From positions 248,001-312,000 of the forward strand of contig JAOVVO010000003.1 of assembly GCA_028564675.1 (NCBI GenBank): a stretch of DNA of 64,000 nt, written 5' to 3'. A model generated the notes under the pieces. The model did not search any database. It was not told where the DNA came from and worked only from the letters and a program-made list of their open reading frames with translations. Of the stretch, positions 9,853 to 18,934 are shown one piece after another; positions within the stretch are counted from its first letter, which is position 1, and every line of letters starts with the position of its first letter. This DNA comes from Onchocerca lupi (Eukaryota; Nematoda; Chromadorea; Rhabditida; Onchocercidae). A program made the translations under genes and the position numbers.

Positions 9853-9877
9853 AATAGATTTGCAATTTCCTAATTAA

Positions 9878-10951
9878 ATGGGTAATATTGGTGTATTAAT
9901 TATAGATTCAGTTATTGTGTTTGATGAGAACAATCCTTGGAATTTAGGGAAGAAACCGATAAGGAGTAAAATCTCTAATAATGAAGATGCTTTTAGTAAA
10001 GCTGTGTCTGAGGTAAAGTATTTCTTTATTAGTTTAACAAGAAATGGCAGCAGAAAACCTTATTTGATTATTTTTGTCATTTTATTCTTCTACGCTTGTA
10101 CTGGTTTCTATATTGTTCACCCAAGTGAAGAAGGTATAGAACTTATTTTTGGTAAATATTCTAATACAGAAACACCTGGTTTGCGTTATCACTTTCCTTA
10201 CCCTATTGGTAAAGTTTTTAAGGTAAATGTTAAGGAAGTAAATCGTGAAGAAATCGGGGTAAGCAGTTCCTATGGGAGAGATGCAGATCGTGGTGAAGGT
10301 GTGATGCTTACTGGGGATGAAAACATAGTTAACGTTAATTTTGAGGTCCAATGGCGCGTTAAAGATGCTAAGGATTATTTGTTCAAAGTGCGGGACTATA
10401 AACCTGGTTTTAGTGTTAAAAATGCTGCTGAGAGTGCTATGAGAGAAATAATAGGTAAAAACACGATCTCTTTTGCACTTGGTCAAGGTAGACAAGAAAT
10501 TCCTATAGATACTAAAACTTTACTGCAACAAATTCTTGATGGGTACCAAATGGGTATAGAGATTTTATCTATTCAAATGAAAAAAATTGATCCGCCAGAA
10601 AAGGTAATTAGTTCGTTCAGAGATGTACAAAGTGCTCGTGCAGATAAAGAACGTATTATAAATGAAGCATATGCTTATGGCAATGATATTATACCTCGAG
10701 CAAAAGGTGAAGCAATAAAGATAAAGCTAGATGCGGAAGCATATGAGAATGAGATAGTAAGTGAAGCAAAAGGTAATGCAAATCGTTTTTTTTCTCTTTA
10801 TAAGGAGTATAAGCATAATCCTTCTCTTGTTAAGAGCCGTATTTATCTTGAAACTATGGAAAATATTTTTAGTCAAGTAGATAAAATTGTTGTCACTGAT
10901 GATTTGAAGGGTGTGTTTTCTTATCTACCTCTTACAAACTTAGGGAAATAG
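9878..10951 (+). CDS. hflK: HflK, SPFH/band-7 modulator of FtsH
   Basis: A 357-residue inner-membrane SPFH protein that with HflC forms the large cage around the FtsH protease. A cytosolic N terminus of about 55 residues precedes a TM helix at roughly 58-77 (YLIIFVILFFYACTGFYIV). The band-7 domain follows, with typical PSEEGIELIFGKY, TGDENIVNVNFEVQWRV and the long SPFH coiled coil with ADKERIINEAYAYGN near 245-265. Its stop codon overlaps the possible GTG start of hflC, and htrA follows, giving a three-gene membrane quality-control operon. Confidence 0.95.
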   Translation: MGNIGVLIIDSVIVFDENNPWNLGKKPIRSKISNNEDAFSKAVSEVKYFFISLTRNGSRKPYLIIFVILFFYACTGFYIVHPSEEGIELIFGKYSNTETPGLRYHFPYPIGKVFKVNVKEVNREEIGVSSSYGRDADRGEGVMLTGDENIVNVNFEVQWRVKDAKDYLFKVRDYKPGFSVKNAAESAMREIIGKNTISFALGQGRQEIPIDTKTLLQQILDGYQMGIEILSIQMKKIDPPEKVISSFRDVQSARADKERIINEAYAYGNDIIPRAKGEAIKIKLDAEAYENEIVSEAKGNANRFFSLYKEYKHNPSLVKSRIYLETMENIFSQVDKIVVTDDLKGVFSYLPLTNLGK

Positions 10952-10953
10952 TG

Positions 10954-11826
10954 ATGCTTAGTAACATTAAAATTGCTTTTGTTTTTATATTTGCTATTTT
11001 GTTAATCTTCTTATTTAATTCGATGTTTGTAGTACAGGAAGCAGAGCAAGCAATAGTTATGCAATTGGGTAGAGTTGTAAGGGATGTTAGAAAAAGTGGT
11101 TTATATTTTAAGTTGCCATTTATAAATAATGTAGAATTTTTTGATAAGAGAGTTTTAGATTTAAGCCCAGATACAACTGCAAGAGAAGTGATAACTGCGG
11201 ATCAGAAACGCATTATAGTAGATGCTTATGCAAAATATAAAATAGTGGATCCTATTACTTTTTACCAAACTGTCAGAAATGAGTTAGGATTAATTAGAAG
11301 ATTGTATCCAATTATAGAAGCTCACTTAAGAGAAAATATAGTCAGATTTTCACTAATTAGTTTATTAAATGAAAAAAGGTCAGAAGTTATGCAATTAATT
11401 CAGCGTGGAGTTTACTCTGAAGCTGGTAAGTTTGGTATAGAAATAATAGACGTGAGAATTAAAAGAGCAGATCTACCAGAAGAAAATAGTTCTGCAATAT
11501 TCCGCCGTATGCAAACTGAGAGAGAAAAAGAAGCAAAAGAAATAAGAGCAAAAGGAGAACAAATAGGGCAAGAAATTAGGTCAAAAGCTGATAAACAAAA
11601 AAGGGAAATTATTGCTAGTGCAGTAAAAGAAGCCTATGAAATAAGGGGGCGTGGCTATGCTGAAGCAACCAGGATTTATAATGAGGTGTTTAAGGCTGAT
11701 GAAGAGTTTTTTAACTTTTACCGTTCTATGAATGCTTACAGTAAATCGTTTACTGGAAATAACACTAAATTTGTACTTTCACCAAATAATAGTTTCTTAG
11801 ATATTTTAAATAAGGGATGGAAATAG
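10954..11826 (+). CDS. hflC: HflC, SPFH/band-7 modulator of FtsH
   Basis: A 290-residue partner of HflK. The start is taken at ATG 10954; a GTG one codon earlier overlaps the hflK stop. Residues ~7-25 form the single TM helix. The band-7 domain shows VVQEAEQAIVMQLGRVV, then ITADQKRIIVDAYAKYKI and a long helical region with RRMQTEREKEAKEIRAKG near 200-215, which is the hallmark of HflC. Length matches the family. Translationally coupled to hflK upstream and separated by 3 bp from htrA downstream. Confidence 0.95.
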   Translation: MLSNIKIAFVFIFAILLIFLFNSMFVVQEAEQAIVMQLGRVVRDVRKSGLYFKLPFINNVEFFDKRVLDLSPDTTAREVITADQKRIIVDAYAKYKIVDPITFYQTVRNELGLIRRLYPIIEAHLRENIVRFSLISLLNEKRSEVMQLIQRGVYSEAGKFGIEIIDVRIKRADLPEENSSAIFRRMQTEREKEAKEIRAKGEQIGQEIRSKADKQKREIIASAVKEAYEIRGRGYAEATRIYNEVFKADEEFFNFYRSMNAYSKSFTGNNTKFVLSPNNSFLDILNKGWK

Positions 11827-11829
11827 TTT

Positions 11830-13308
11830 ATGAGAAGTAAGGTTTTATCTATATTTTTATGTTTTTTAATTTCATTCTCTTTGTATGCTAGGGTATTTAA
11901 CTGGAGCACAGAGAAAGCTGCAGATATCAATACTTCTATATACAATTGTAATCAAGGGCTTGCTGACCTAGTAGAAGAACTTCTCCCTGCATTCGTAAGT
12001 ATTTCTAGCGAGCAGGTTATCAAGCAAGGGAATAGCAACAGAACTAGAGTTCCATTGCCAAGAAATGATTTTTTTGATGGTTTTAGAGAATTCTTTGAGT
12101 ACTTTGACCAGTTTTTTATGGACAAAAGTCCTAGCATTAACAGAGAGGCAGTGCTACTTGGGTCTGGGTTTATTATAGATAAAAGTGGAATTATAGTAAC
12201 TAATTACCATGTTATTAAAGATGCCCAACATATCACGGTCACCATGAACGATGATACTTATTTTAAAGCAGAGGTTTTAGGCTATGATGCAAAAACTGAT
12301 CTTGCTGTACTTAAGATCAAGGCTGACAAGGACTTCTCTTTTGTAACACTCGGTAATTCTGATAAAGCAAGAGTTGGTGATATGGTTATGGCAATAGGTA
12401 ACCCATTTGGCTTAGGTGGTTCTGTAAGTACGGGAATTATATCTGCAAGGTCTAGGGACATTAGTATTGGTACCATGAATGAATTTATTCAAACTGATGC
12501 TGCAATCAATAGGGGAAACTCCGGAGGACCGTTATTTGATTTAAATGGAAAGGTTATAGGTATTAATACTGCTATTTATTCTCCGTCTGAGTCTGGAGGC
12601 AATGTAGGCATAGGCTTTGCTATACCGTCTAACCTAGCTATACCGGTAATTGATAAGTTAAAAAATGGCAAAAAGGTGAAACATGGTTGGCTCGGTGTAC
12701 AAGTTCAGCGTATAACAGTAGAATTTGCAGAGTCCTTAGGTTTAAAAGATACAAAAGGTGCATTAGTTGCAAGTATAGTAAGAGATAGTCCTGCAGAAAA
12801 AAGTGGGATTAAAGTAGGTGATGTGTTATTAGAATTTGATGGCAAAATAGTTGATAGAATGGCACAATTACCTCAAATAGTTTCAAGAACTGAACCTGGA
12901 AAGAAAGTGCAAATTAAATTGTTAAGAAAGGGTAAGGAAGTTAATATCAAGGTTATTATTGGAGAATCTACAAATGATAACCAAGATATCAATCAGAAAG
13001 AAAATGCATCGACATCTGATTATATAACTGGCTTAACCATTTCAAATTTATCAAGGGAATCGAAGGAAGGTAATGCATCTATAAAAGGTGTAATAATTAC
13101 TAGTGTGGATATTTATAAGAATCCTACATTACGTGACCTTAAAAGAGGAGATATTATTACGCAAATAAATGATGCTGATATAGAAAATGTTGAAGGTTTT
13201 CAAAATCAAGTAAATTTAGCAAAAAAGCAAGATAGTAAAAAAGCAATAATGCTGCTTGTTTATCGTAATGGGAATCAATTTTTTACTTTAATAAAGTTAA
13301 GAAAGTGA
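11830..13308 (+). CDS. degP: HtrA/DegP family periplasmic serine protease
   Basis: A 492-residue Do-family protease and chaperone of the periplasm. A signal peptide spans about residues 1-20. The trypsin-like domain carries the catalytic triad: H127 in TNYHV, D157 in TDLAV and S231 in GNSGGPL. Two PDZ domains follow, at about 270-370 and 395-485, the first with GWLGVQVQ. Length and layout match the alphaproteobacterial DegP/DegQ group; I cannot separate these two by sequence alone. It lies 3 bp after hflC, so degradation of misfolded membrane and periplasmic proteins is grouped in one transcript. Confidence 0.95.
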   Translation: MRSKVLSIFLCFLISFSLYARVFNWSTEKAADINTSIYNCNQGLADLVEELLPAFVSISSEQVIKQGNSNRTRVPLPRNDFFDGFREFFEYFDQFFMDKSPSINREAVLLGSGFIIDKSGIIVTNYHVIKDAQHITVTMNDDTYFKAEVLGYDAKTDLAVLKIKADKDFSFVTLGNSDKARVGDMVMAIGNPFGLGGSVSTGIISARSRDISIGTMNEFIQTDAAINRGNSGGPLFDLNGKVIGINTAIYSPSESGGNVGIGFAIPSNLAIPVIDKLKNGKKVKHGWLGVQVQRITVEFAESLGLKDTKGALVASIVRDSPAEKSGIKVGDVLLEFDGKIVDRMAQLPQIVSRTEPGKKVQIKLLRKGKEVNIKVIIGESTNDNQDINQKENASTSDYITGLTISNLSRESKEGNASIKGVIITSVDIYKNPTLRDLKRGDIITQINDADIENVEGFQNQVNLAKKQDSKKAIMLLVYRNGNQFFTLIKLRK

Positions 13309-13900
13309 GTTTTTACTAAGTTTACAAAACAGTGGTGTTATAATTTTGCCGCTATAATACTTTAGCTTTATAAGTAACTTAAGGTCTATATTATTTTGCT
13401 AAAATATATAAATAAGTAATAAATAAAATCAACTTCCTAAAATTTGTCGAGTTATGCTTTTGAGACAAATAAGCACCGGAGTGTGAGTATAATGATTATT
13501 AGATATAAAAGTTGTGCAGATATACTGAAAATGGCGAGTGCTATAAATTAGACAAAATATTATTCAATTGTTAATAATTAGCATAAGATCTAGCAAGTAG
13601 GTAAGCTGCTTAATTTTATTAAATTTTCCGCTTGTAAAGCATGGTGGATTCTTTTGCTATAGAAAGTAATGTTTACTGGATGACTTTGAGTGTAAATTTT
13701 GATGCCTCAGAGATTTGTAACAATGATCAAGTTGACGGTATTATGTCAATACCTGCACAAATTAGATGATGAAAAGGTTAGTACTCTACCAAACATATAG
13801 CCAGTGCCTGAAATTTTCGACCCTACTTCTGTTAAATAATAATGAGTTGGTTAAACAAAAATGAATGGTATTACTTAACTAATATGTACGCGTGTTTTTT
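13309..13900. other. Spacer after htrA
   Basis: No convincing gene. A short plus-strand frame at 13641-13769 (ATG to TGA, 42 residues) ends SIPAQIR and looks protein-like, but is preceded at once by an in-frame stop, has no clear ribosome-binding site and matches nothing I know. It is most likely a fragment of a lost gene. The remainder is AT-rich sequence without recognisable content. Confidence 0.35.
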
Positions 13901-14060
13901 TTACCTTTGGGAAATCCAACTTTTCTGAAGGTAGGTTAAGCTTTGATTTCAATGACTATGCAACTTCAGCATGTAGCGCAGTAAATGTGGAGTAGATATA
14001 GGAAATTCTTGAGATTTAGATTCTTGGTTATACTTTCTGCATAACATCGATCCAATGTAC
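13895..14060 (-). pseudogene. Decayed second copy of the end of the 741-codon gene
   Basis: The minus-strand translation of this segment reads CRKYNQESKSQEF, then PISTPHLLRYMLKL and, after stops, SLTYLQKSWISQR-KKHAY. It parallels, in order and spacing, the C terminus of the intact neighbour at 14491 (YRKHSQESKSQELFSVPTPL, LDLPPGKIDFPKAKKHVQ). The DNA is also clearly similar (for example GAGATTTAGATTCTTG at 14011-14026 and again at 14657). Stops and frameshifts break the copy. It is best explained by an old tandem duplication of this gene followed by decay and deletion. Confidence 0.8.
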
Positions 14061-14132
14061 ATAGCACTAAAAACAGGATACAACCGTGGCCTGCTACTTT
14101 ATATAGAAATTTACGGGCATTGACTAAGCTCA

Positions 14133-14167
14133 TAGTAGTGAATCTCAATTATAGAGATTCACTACTA
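14133..14167. repeat. Perfect 14-bp inverted repeat
   Basis: TAGTAGTGAATCTC at 14133-14146 and its exact reverse complement at 14154-14167 flank a 7-nt spacer. No T-run follows directly on either strand, so a simple terminator is doubtful, though TTTTTT occurs about 15 bp later on the plus strand. It sits next to the decayed gene copy and could be a small palindromic repeat, a recombination scar, or a weak terminator. Confidence 0.7.
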
Positions 14168-14490
14168 AATTCTGGTATAATTTTTTGAGCAAGTTGTAAT
14201 GATACTATAGTGAGTGCCGTCAGGATACTATGAATGATTATTGTCTATATAAGCCACGTTTCTTTGACATATTTAGAATGATTTTTTTATCATCCTTAAA
14301 AGGAACGCTCAGAAGAAAACCCTTTTGAGGATAGATTACCTTTTATTCTAGTTGGAAACGTGTTATTCTGTTTAGTATAGAAGAAGGGAGTATATCAGAA
14401 CGCTTTCAAATTCCAGTCTTCGGGATGATTATTTTTCTTAGGTAGATGATATCTTTGTTGTGAAAGGCTTTTGTTCTCAATACCTTGATA
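14168..14490. other. Spacer downstream of the 741-codon gene
   Basis: AT-rich sequence without an open frame. It includes segments such as CAATACC-TTGATATT before the stop codon of the next minus-strand gene, but no clear hairpin with a T-run. It may be further eroded remains of the duplicated gene copy, which I cannot align by eye. Confidence 0.4.
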
Positions 14491-16716
14491 TTAACCAATA
14501 TTCCAGGTACTTTGCTGCCCTTTTTGCTTCTGCACATGTTTTTTAGCCTTCGGGAAATCTATCTTTCCTGGCGGCAGATCAAGTTTTGACTTCGGTGATT
14601 TTATGATTTCTTTACATAGTACACTAAGAGGAGTAGGTACAGAAAATAACTCCTGAGATTTAGATTCTTGACTATGCTTTCTGTATAACATTAGTGATAT
14701 GCGTGGAACTCCAATAATTGCAATCTTGGGAATTTTTTGCTTAAGGGGAGATAACATCTTTGTTATGAAGGATTTATTATCAGTATTTGATGTACCGAAT
14801 TTCTGTAACTCTAATGGAGTGCTGCTATTTGATGACAAATTGCTCTTTGATTCTCTTTCTTTATTACAGAGCCAACCAACTCTATGTTTCTTTAAAAATT
14901 CATTTCCAGATTCACTGTTTGCTCTATTCTTTACAGACCCTGCTTTAGAACGTTCATCTCTATTTTTATCAGAAGCTGAAGAAGGAAACAGTGGTACTTT
15001 TTGATTACCGTGGGTCGTAGAACTGCATACCGGAATATCATTATTTAGAGGATGCTCAAGATATCTCTCCCTTAAAGATCTGCCACTTATCCCAGATGAA
15101 TTTATATTATAACACGGCTTCCCTTTTTCTGCTTCTTGTTCTGATCTTTGATTGAGCAGCTGTTGTACCCGTGCTTGTTTAAACAATGGCTTTAGTGATT
15201 TGTCCTTATAATCAGAACCTAGATGTTTATTAGACACTTTTTTTGGTAATGCTAGATTTGAGCTGCTCTCATTAGTATAATATTTCTTATTTATATTGTT
15301 ATGAGATTCACTACTAAACCATGCACTACTATTATCCGAATTATTTTTACTCTTGGGATTCAATGTAGCCAGTGCATAGTGGGAATTATTGTCCAATAGC
15401 CTACTTGAACTTTCTATAATACTCACAGGTTGTAGTGAACCTGATTTAGAAAAATAATCGCTGCTCTGGCTCAATGTTGAACTAAGTTGTATATCAGTTA
15501 CCTTAGGAATACCTAAACAGCTAACACTTTCACCCTGATATTGAGACGCGGTAATTACCTCTAGATCAGGCTTAGGAGATCCAAAATCAGCTATAAATTC
15601 AAAATATCCAGTTTTTTCATTATATGCAATTGGAGATTGCATAATTTCAGGAAGCACCTGAGCAATTTTTTTATTAGAGATAGCGTGAACTGGACTTTTA
15701 CAATTGGTAACACTTAGTTTTGTAGTCTTGCCTCTAATATCACTCATGAGGGTTTTGCACACTGCTGCATTAATTTCATATACATCACCACACTTTAGGG
15801 GTTCAAGCTGACCATCATGCCTTTTTGTTAAAGGTATAAGGGCAAAATAATTACCACCTTCTCTTTCCTTTTCATCCGTAAAAATATCATAATCATAACC
15901 ATCAACAAATTTTCCTGCCCATTTAGAAATTAGACCACCAAGAATACCTTTGAGATTCTCAATTTTAGAATATTTTTCGCCTGGAGTTTTAAAACTAAGT
16001 GCTATTCGCCCTTTAACATATTTTACTACATTTTTAACTACTTTATCGCTCACATTTTTAATGTATAACATATCATCTTTATAGTGATAAAAGTCAAAAC
16101 TTTCGAGACTGCATTCTCTTAACCTTGAGTTAAGTTCTTGAATATACATTTTTTTAAACAATTCAAGAGTTTCTGAATCATACCCTTCTCTCTCAAAGTA
16201 TTCGCCGTCAAAAGCTATACAATATAGATAATGCTTTTTCAAAGGGTTAGGTCCATAAAATGCCCCTATTTTAACAGTACCTCTTACCCATTCATGGCCT
16301 TCTTCTTCTGTTATCCCTGTTTTTACCACTAAGCGTGCAATCAATTTTAATGTTACAGCTCTATCAAGTTCATTAACTAAATGTATCTTTAAATTGTGTA
16401 TTACTTCTTTATTTGTAGAATCTGCAAGCTCCATTACTATAACATCTTCATCTAAATACTTTTTATTAGTATTAGCACTTAAAACAAATGGGAAACAGTT
16501 TAAGTTATAATATCTACCTGCCACTACCTCTCTACCAAGATATTGCTGTTTTATTATCTCCTTTCCTACTCTATGTAGATATTCTGCCACATTGGTACCA
16601 TAAGCAAATAAACCAACAATTTTCTTGCCTTCTACGGTTAAATTAGTATTAATCCTATCACAAAAATAATTATTTAAGTTAAACACATTAACCAGCTCTT
16701 TTACAGAATTACCCAT
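14491..16716 (-). CDS. Large hypothetical protein, Ser-rich C-terminal half
   Basis: An unrecognised 741-residue protein. The ATG at 16716 is preceded by GGGAGG at ideal spacing, so the start is sound. Residues ~1-390 look globular, with regular alternation of strands and helices and no long hydrophobic segment. Residues ~400-690 are low complexity and rich in Ser, Asn and Lys. The last ~60 residues are strongly basic with Pro (KSPKSKLDLPPGKIDFPKAKK). There is no signal peptide or TM helix. Size, disorder and basic tail are typical of candidate type IV secretion substrates in Rickettsiales; this is an inference. A decayed duplicate of its end lies 450-600 bp downstream. It forms a same-strand cluster with the next two genes. 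Confidence 0.75.
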   Translation of the reverse strand: MGNSVKELVNVFNLNNYFCDRINTNLTVEGKKIVGLFAYGTNVAEYLHRVGKEIIKQQYLGREVVAGRYYNLNCFPFVLSANTNKKYLDEDVIVMELADSTNKEVIHNLKIHLVNELDRAVTLKLIARLVVKTGITEEEGHEWVRGTVKIGAFYGPNPLKKHYLYCIAFDGEYFEREGYDSETLELFKKMYIQELNSRLRECSLESFDFYHYKDDMLYIKNVSDKVVKNVVKYVKGRIALSFKTPGEKYSKIENLKGILGGLISKWAGKFVDGYDYDIFTDEKEREGGNYFALIPLTKRHDGQLEPLKCGDVYEINAAVCKTLMSDIRGKTTKLSVTNCKSPVHAISNKKIAQVLPEIMQSPIAYNEKTGYFEFIADFGSPKPDLEVITASQYQGESVSCLGIPKVTDIQLSSTLSQSSDYFSKSGSLQPVSIIESSSRLLDNNSHYALATLNPKSKNNSDNSSAWFSSESHNNINKKYYTNESSSNLALPKKVSNKHLGSDYKDKSLKPLFKQARVQQLLNQRSEQEAEKGKPCYNINSSGISGRSLRERYLEHPLNNDIPVCSSTTHGNQKVPLFPSSASDKNRDERSKAGSVKNRANSESGNEFLKKHRVGWLCNKERESKSNLSSNSSTPLELQKFGTSNTDNKSFITKMLSPLKQKIPKIAIIGVPRISLMLYRKHSQESKSQELFSVPTPLSVLCKEIIKSPKSKLDLPPGKIDFPKAKKHVQKQKGQQSTWNIG

Positions 16717-16755
16717 AATCCCTCCCGTTAAAATTGTTATAAAACAACATTACTA

Positions 16756-16947
16756 TTACTTACTTTTACTACCACTGGCACTAGTAGGAGTGCTACTACC
16801 TAGTTGTGTGTTAGGTTTGTCACTTTCGCGTTTCCGCTTTTCTAACCTATATTTGTTAATATCAACTTTTTCATACTTATCGCTTGGAATCCATGTACCA
16901 TCAGGTTGAGGCCCCCAATTATCTTTTTCACCATTATTGCCATGCAT
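16756..16947 (-). CDS. Small hypothetical protein (63 residues)
   Basis: A small hydrophilic protein with an N-terminal Trp/Gly/Pro motif (WGPQPDGTWIPSDKYEK), a basic middle (YRLEKRKRESDK) and a Ser/Thr/Gly-rich end. An AGG five bases ahead of the ATG supports translation. It lies between the 741-codon gene (39 bp downstream) and a 463-codon gene upstream, all on the minus strand. No known domain is recognised. The unusual Trp-containing motif argues against a random frame. Confidence 0.55.
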   Translation of the reverse strand: MHGNNGEKDNWGPQPDGTWIPSDKYEKVDINKYRLEKRKRESDKPNTQLGSSTPTSASGSKSK

Positions 16948-17058
16948 GTTGCCTTAGTAAGAGTATTAGGTAACTAGTATGCTAGAAATAAATTTGAGTG
17001 TAAACACTTTTTTATATTTTCCTTTTAAAAAATTTTATTCTTTTTTTTGTACTTCTAA

Positions 17059-17121
17059 ATTCTAGCGTCATGTACTAAAAATGGCACTTTTCTTTGTTAC
17101 TAAAGTAATCAACACTAGAAT
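17059..17121. repeat. Possible decayed dispersed palindromic repeat
   Basis: ATTCTAGCGTCATGTACT begins at 17059, and CTAGAAT at 17115-17121 is the inverse of its first seven bases. A close relative, ATTCTAGTATCATGT, occurs at 38422-38436. The pattern resembles the short dispersed elements of Wolbachia genomes that contain CTAG-x-x-TCAYG-type cores, but both copies are eroded. Confidence 0.35.
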
Positions 17122-17213
17122 CTAGTTTTTTGACAATTTCATTAAAATACCTCATTAAAACACGAATCCTATAATCACAAAATCTAATTTGCCATTAACC
17201 CCTACTCTTTATG

Positions 17214-18602
17214 TTATCTACTTTTCGATGATGCTTCTTCTAGTGCTTTTATTAAGGTTACATAGTTATTAATTTTTACACCTCTACATTCACCTGTTGG
17301 CTGGTAATTATTAATAGTAGCAGACTTTTCTCTTTGTAAACTCCTCGCAGCAACTTTTTCTTTAAGCTCATTAGCAAGGTCATTCATTTCGTGCCTACTG
17401 GTAAACTCAGATTCTTTGTTACTAATACTACTAGCAATACTGTATTTATTGATAGATGTAGCCCTTGTTTCACTAATGTCTTCATCGAAATTTATGTTGT
17501 AACCAGTAGATATCCCTTGGCTTTTAGAATCAAACGCTATCCCACCAGCCACAAATTTCCCCTCTGCAGGTTTTGATGAACACATGGCTAACTTCAGTTC
17601 TTCTTTTTTTTCTCCCTGTCTTGTTTTTTGCTTATTATGTTTTAGTACCTTAGATTTAGATTTATTCTTATTTATATCATCCTTGTGTGTAGTAGGCCTC
17701 GTAATCTTTAAAGATTCTGGTAAAAATTTTTGTTCTTCTTTGGTCAAAAGAATTGGCTTTTTCAACCATATTCGAGTGCTTGACACTGAAATGATACCAT
17801 ATGTGAATTGAAGCCTTTTTCTTTCATCAACTTTAGTTTCTACGTTTTCGTAAGCTTTTTTAGTTGCTTCTTCTTTTAGCGATGTTTTTTCCGTTTTTTT
17901 ATCTTCTTCTGCGATTGTTTCTGTTGGAGATATAATTCCAGCTGAAAGTAGCTCTGCAACTGATGAGGTTAACCATCCAACCAGGAATATTTGAATTTTT
18001 AGTTTTAAATTTTGTAATAACTCTAAACGATCGAGCACTCTTACAAACTCTTCTGGAGATAACTCACCACTGCCTAATTTTTTCTGCAATTCTTTCATTT
18101 CTTTGTCCAATCTTTCATTGAAACTTAAGTCTTTTGAAAAGACCTTTCTGATTAATCCCTTAAGTTTGTCGTGAATAAGTTTTATAATTGTAGCAACGTG
18201 ATTTTTTTCTTCTTTTTCCTTTATCATGTGGTAGAGTTGTGGATCTGTATCTACTCCAAGCTCGCTGTCTGTGAAGTTAAAAAATCTAAAAAGTTTTTCC
18301 AGTAAAGTATCTATACTGGTTATAAAATAGCTGTCTTCTTCATTAGAATGTACCTTTGAACCAGATACTCCATCACTACCATGGTCTTTTTCAAGATTTA
18401 GTTTTTTGGATAGCAGGCTGTCAACATGACTCAATGCCTGATTTTGCAATTCAATGCGTTTAGCAGCAACACGTTTCTCAATTTCTTCTGCAGCAGCTCT
18501 GAATTGGTTAAGTTTTTCTTTTGCAGATAAGTTTTCTGCTATAATTTTTCCAAGGTAGATTGAACTATTGCTTGAGTTATTATTAGAAAAATTGTTTATC
18601 AT
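17214..18602 (-). CDS. Hypothetical coiled-coil protein with one hydrophobic segment
   Basis: An unrecognised protein of about 462 residues. The upstream in-frame ATG (18617) is not favoured, because GGGAGG lies inside that extension, 4 nt before the ATG at 18602. The N terminus is Asn/Ser-rich, then a helical charged region (AKEKLNQFRAAAEEIEKRVAAKRIE) suggests a coiled coil. A hydrophobic stretch at about residues 205-228 could be a membrane segment. The second half is Lys/Ser-rich with a likely C-terminal coiled coil. It is the first gene of the three-gene minus-strand cluster of unknowns. No enzymatic motif is visible; a lineage-specific secreted or membrane-associated protein is a guess. 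Confidence 0.75.
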   Translation of the reverse strand: MINNFSNNNSSNSSIYLGKIIAENLSAKEKLNQFRAAAEEIEKRVAAKRIELQNQALSHVDSLLSKKLNLEKDHGSDGVSGSKVHSNEEDSYFITSIDTLLEKLFRFFNFTDSELGVDTDPQLYHMIKEKEEKNHVATIIKLIHDKLKGLIRKVFSKDLSFNERLDKEMKELQKKLGSGELSPEEFVRVLDRLELLQNLKLKIQIFLVGWLTSSVAELLSAGIISPTETIAEEDKKTEKTSLKEEATKKAYENVETKVDERKRLQFTYGIISVSSTRIWLKKPILLTKEEQKFLPESLKITRPTTHKDDINKNKSKSKVLKHNKQKTRQGEKKEELKLAMCSSKPAEGKFVAGGIAFDSKSQGISTGYNINFDEDISETRATSINKYSIASSISNKESEFTSRHEMNDLANELKEKVAARSLQREKSATINNYQPTGECRGVKINNYVTLIKALEEASSKSR

Positions 18603-18934
18603 GTTGCCTCCCGACATAATTAGAGTATGTGCTTCAATTTTATAGTACTGAATATTTAATAATTATTAATCCTAAAGTTGCCAATAAACTGCTCTAAACT
18701 TGTATGCTATACATATTATACTATACACTATATAGCTTTTTAGTGCAATTTCTGCTATTTCTTCAAACTTCAGATTTTCAATGTCTTCAATACCTGCTTC
18801 ACAGAATTGATTTTACGAACCTTGTTTTAACTGTCCTTTGCCCTTGTTGTATAAAGCATTTAATATAGGGTTATCATAGCTTTTGATATGATGTTATACA
18901 ACCATTATATTTTCCTTTCTTCAAAAGAATCTTC
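18603..18934. other. Intergenic spacer
   Basis: About 330 bp, AT-rich, between the xthA stop and the start region of the coiled-coil gene, both on the minus strand. It should contain the promoter for the three-gene cluster, but I cannot point to convincing -35 and -10 boxes, and nothing else is recognisable. Confidence 0.4.

Noticed and set aside
10082..10495. 137-codon frame antisense to hflK
   Set aside because: hflK is certain here; the antisense product is Phe/Tyr/Thr-rich and meaningless.
13966..14148. 60-codon minus-strand frame with a signal-peptide-like stretch
   Set aside because: It runs out of frame through the decayed copy of the 741-codon gene, and one arm of the inverted repeat lies partly in its start; chance frame.
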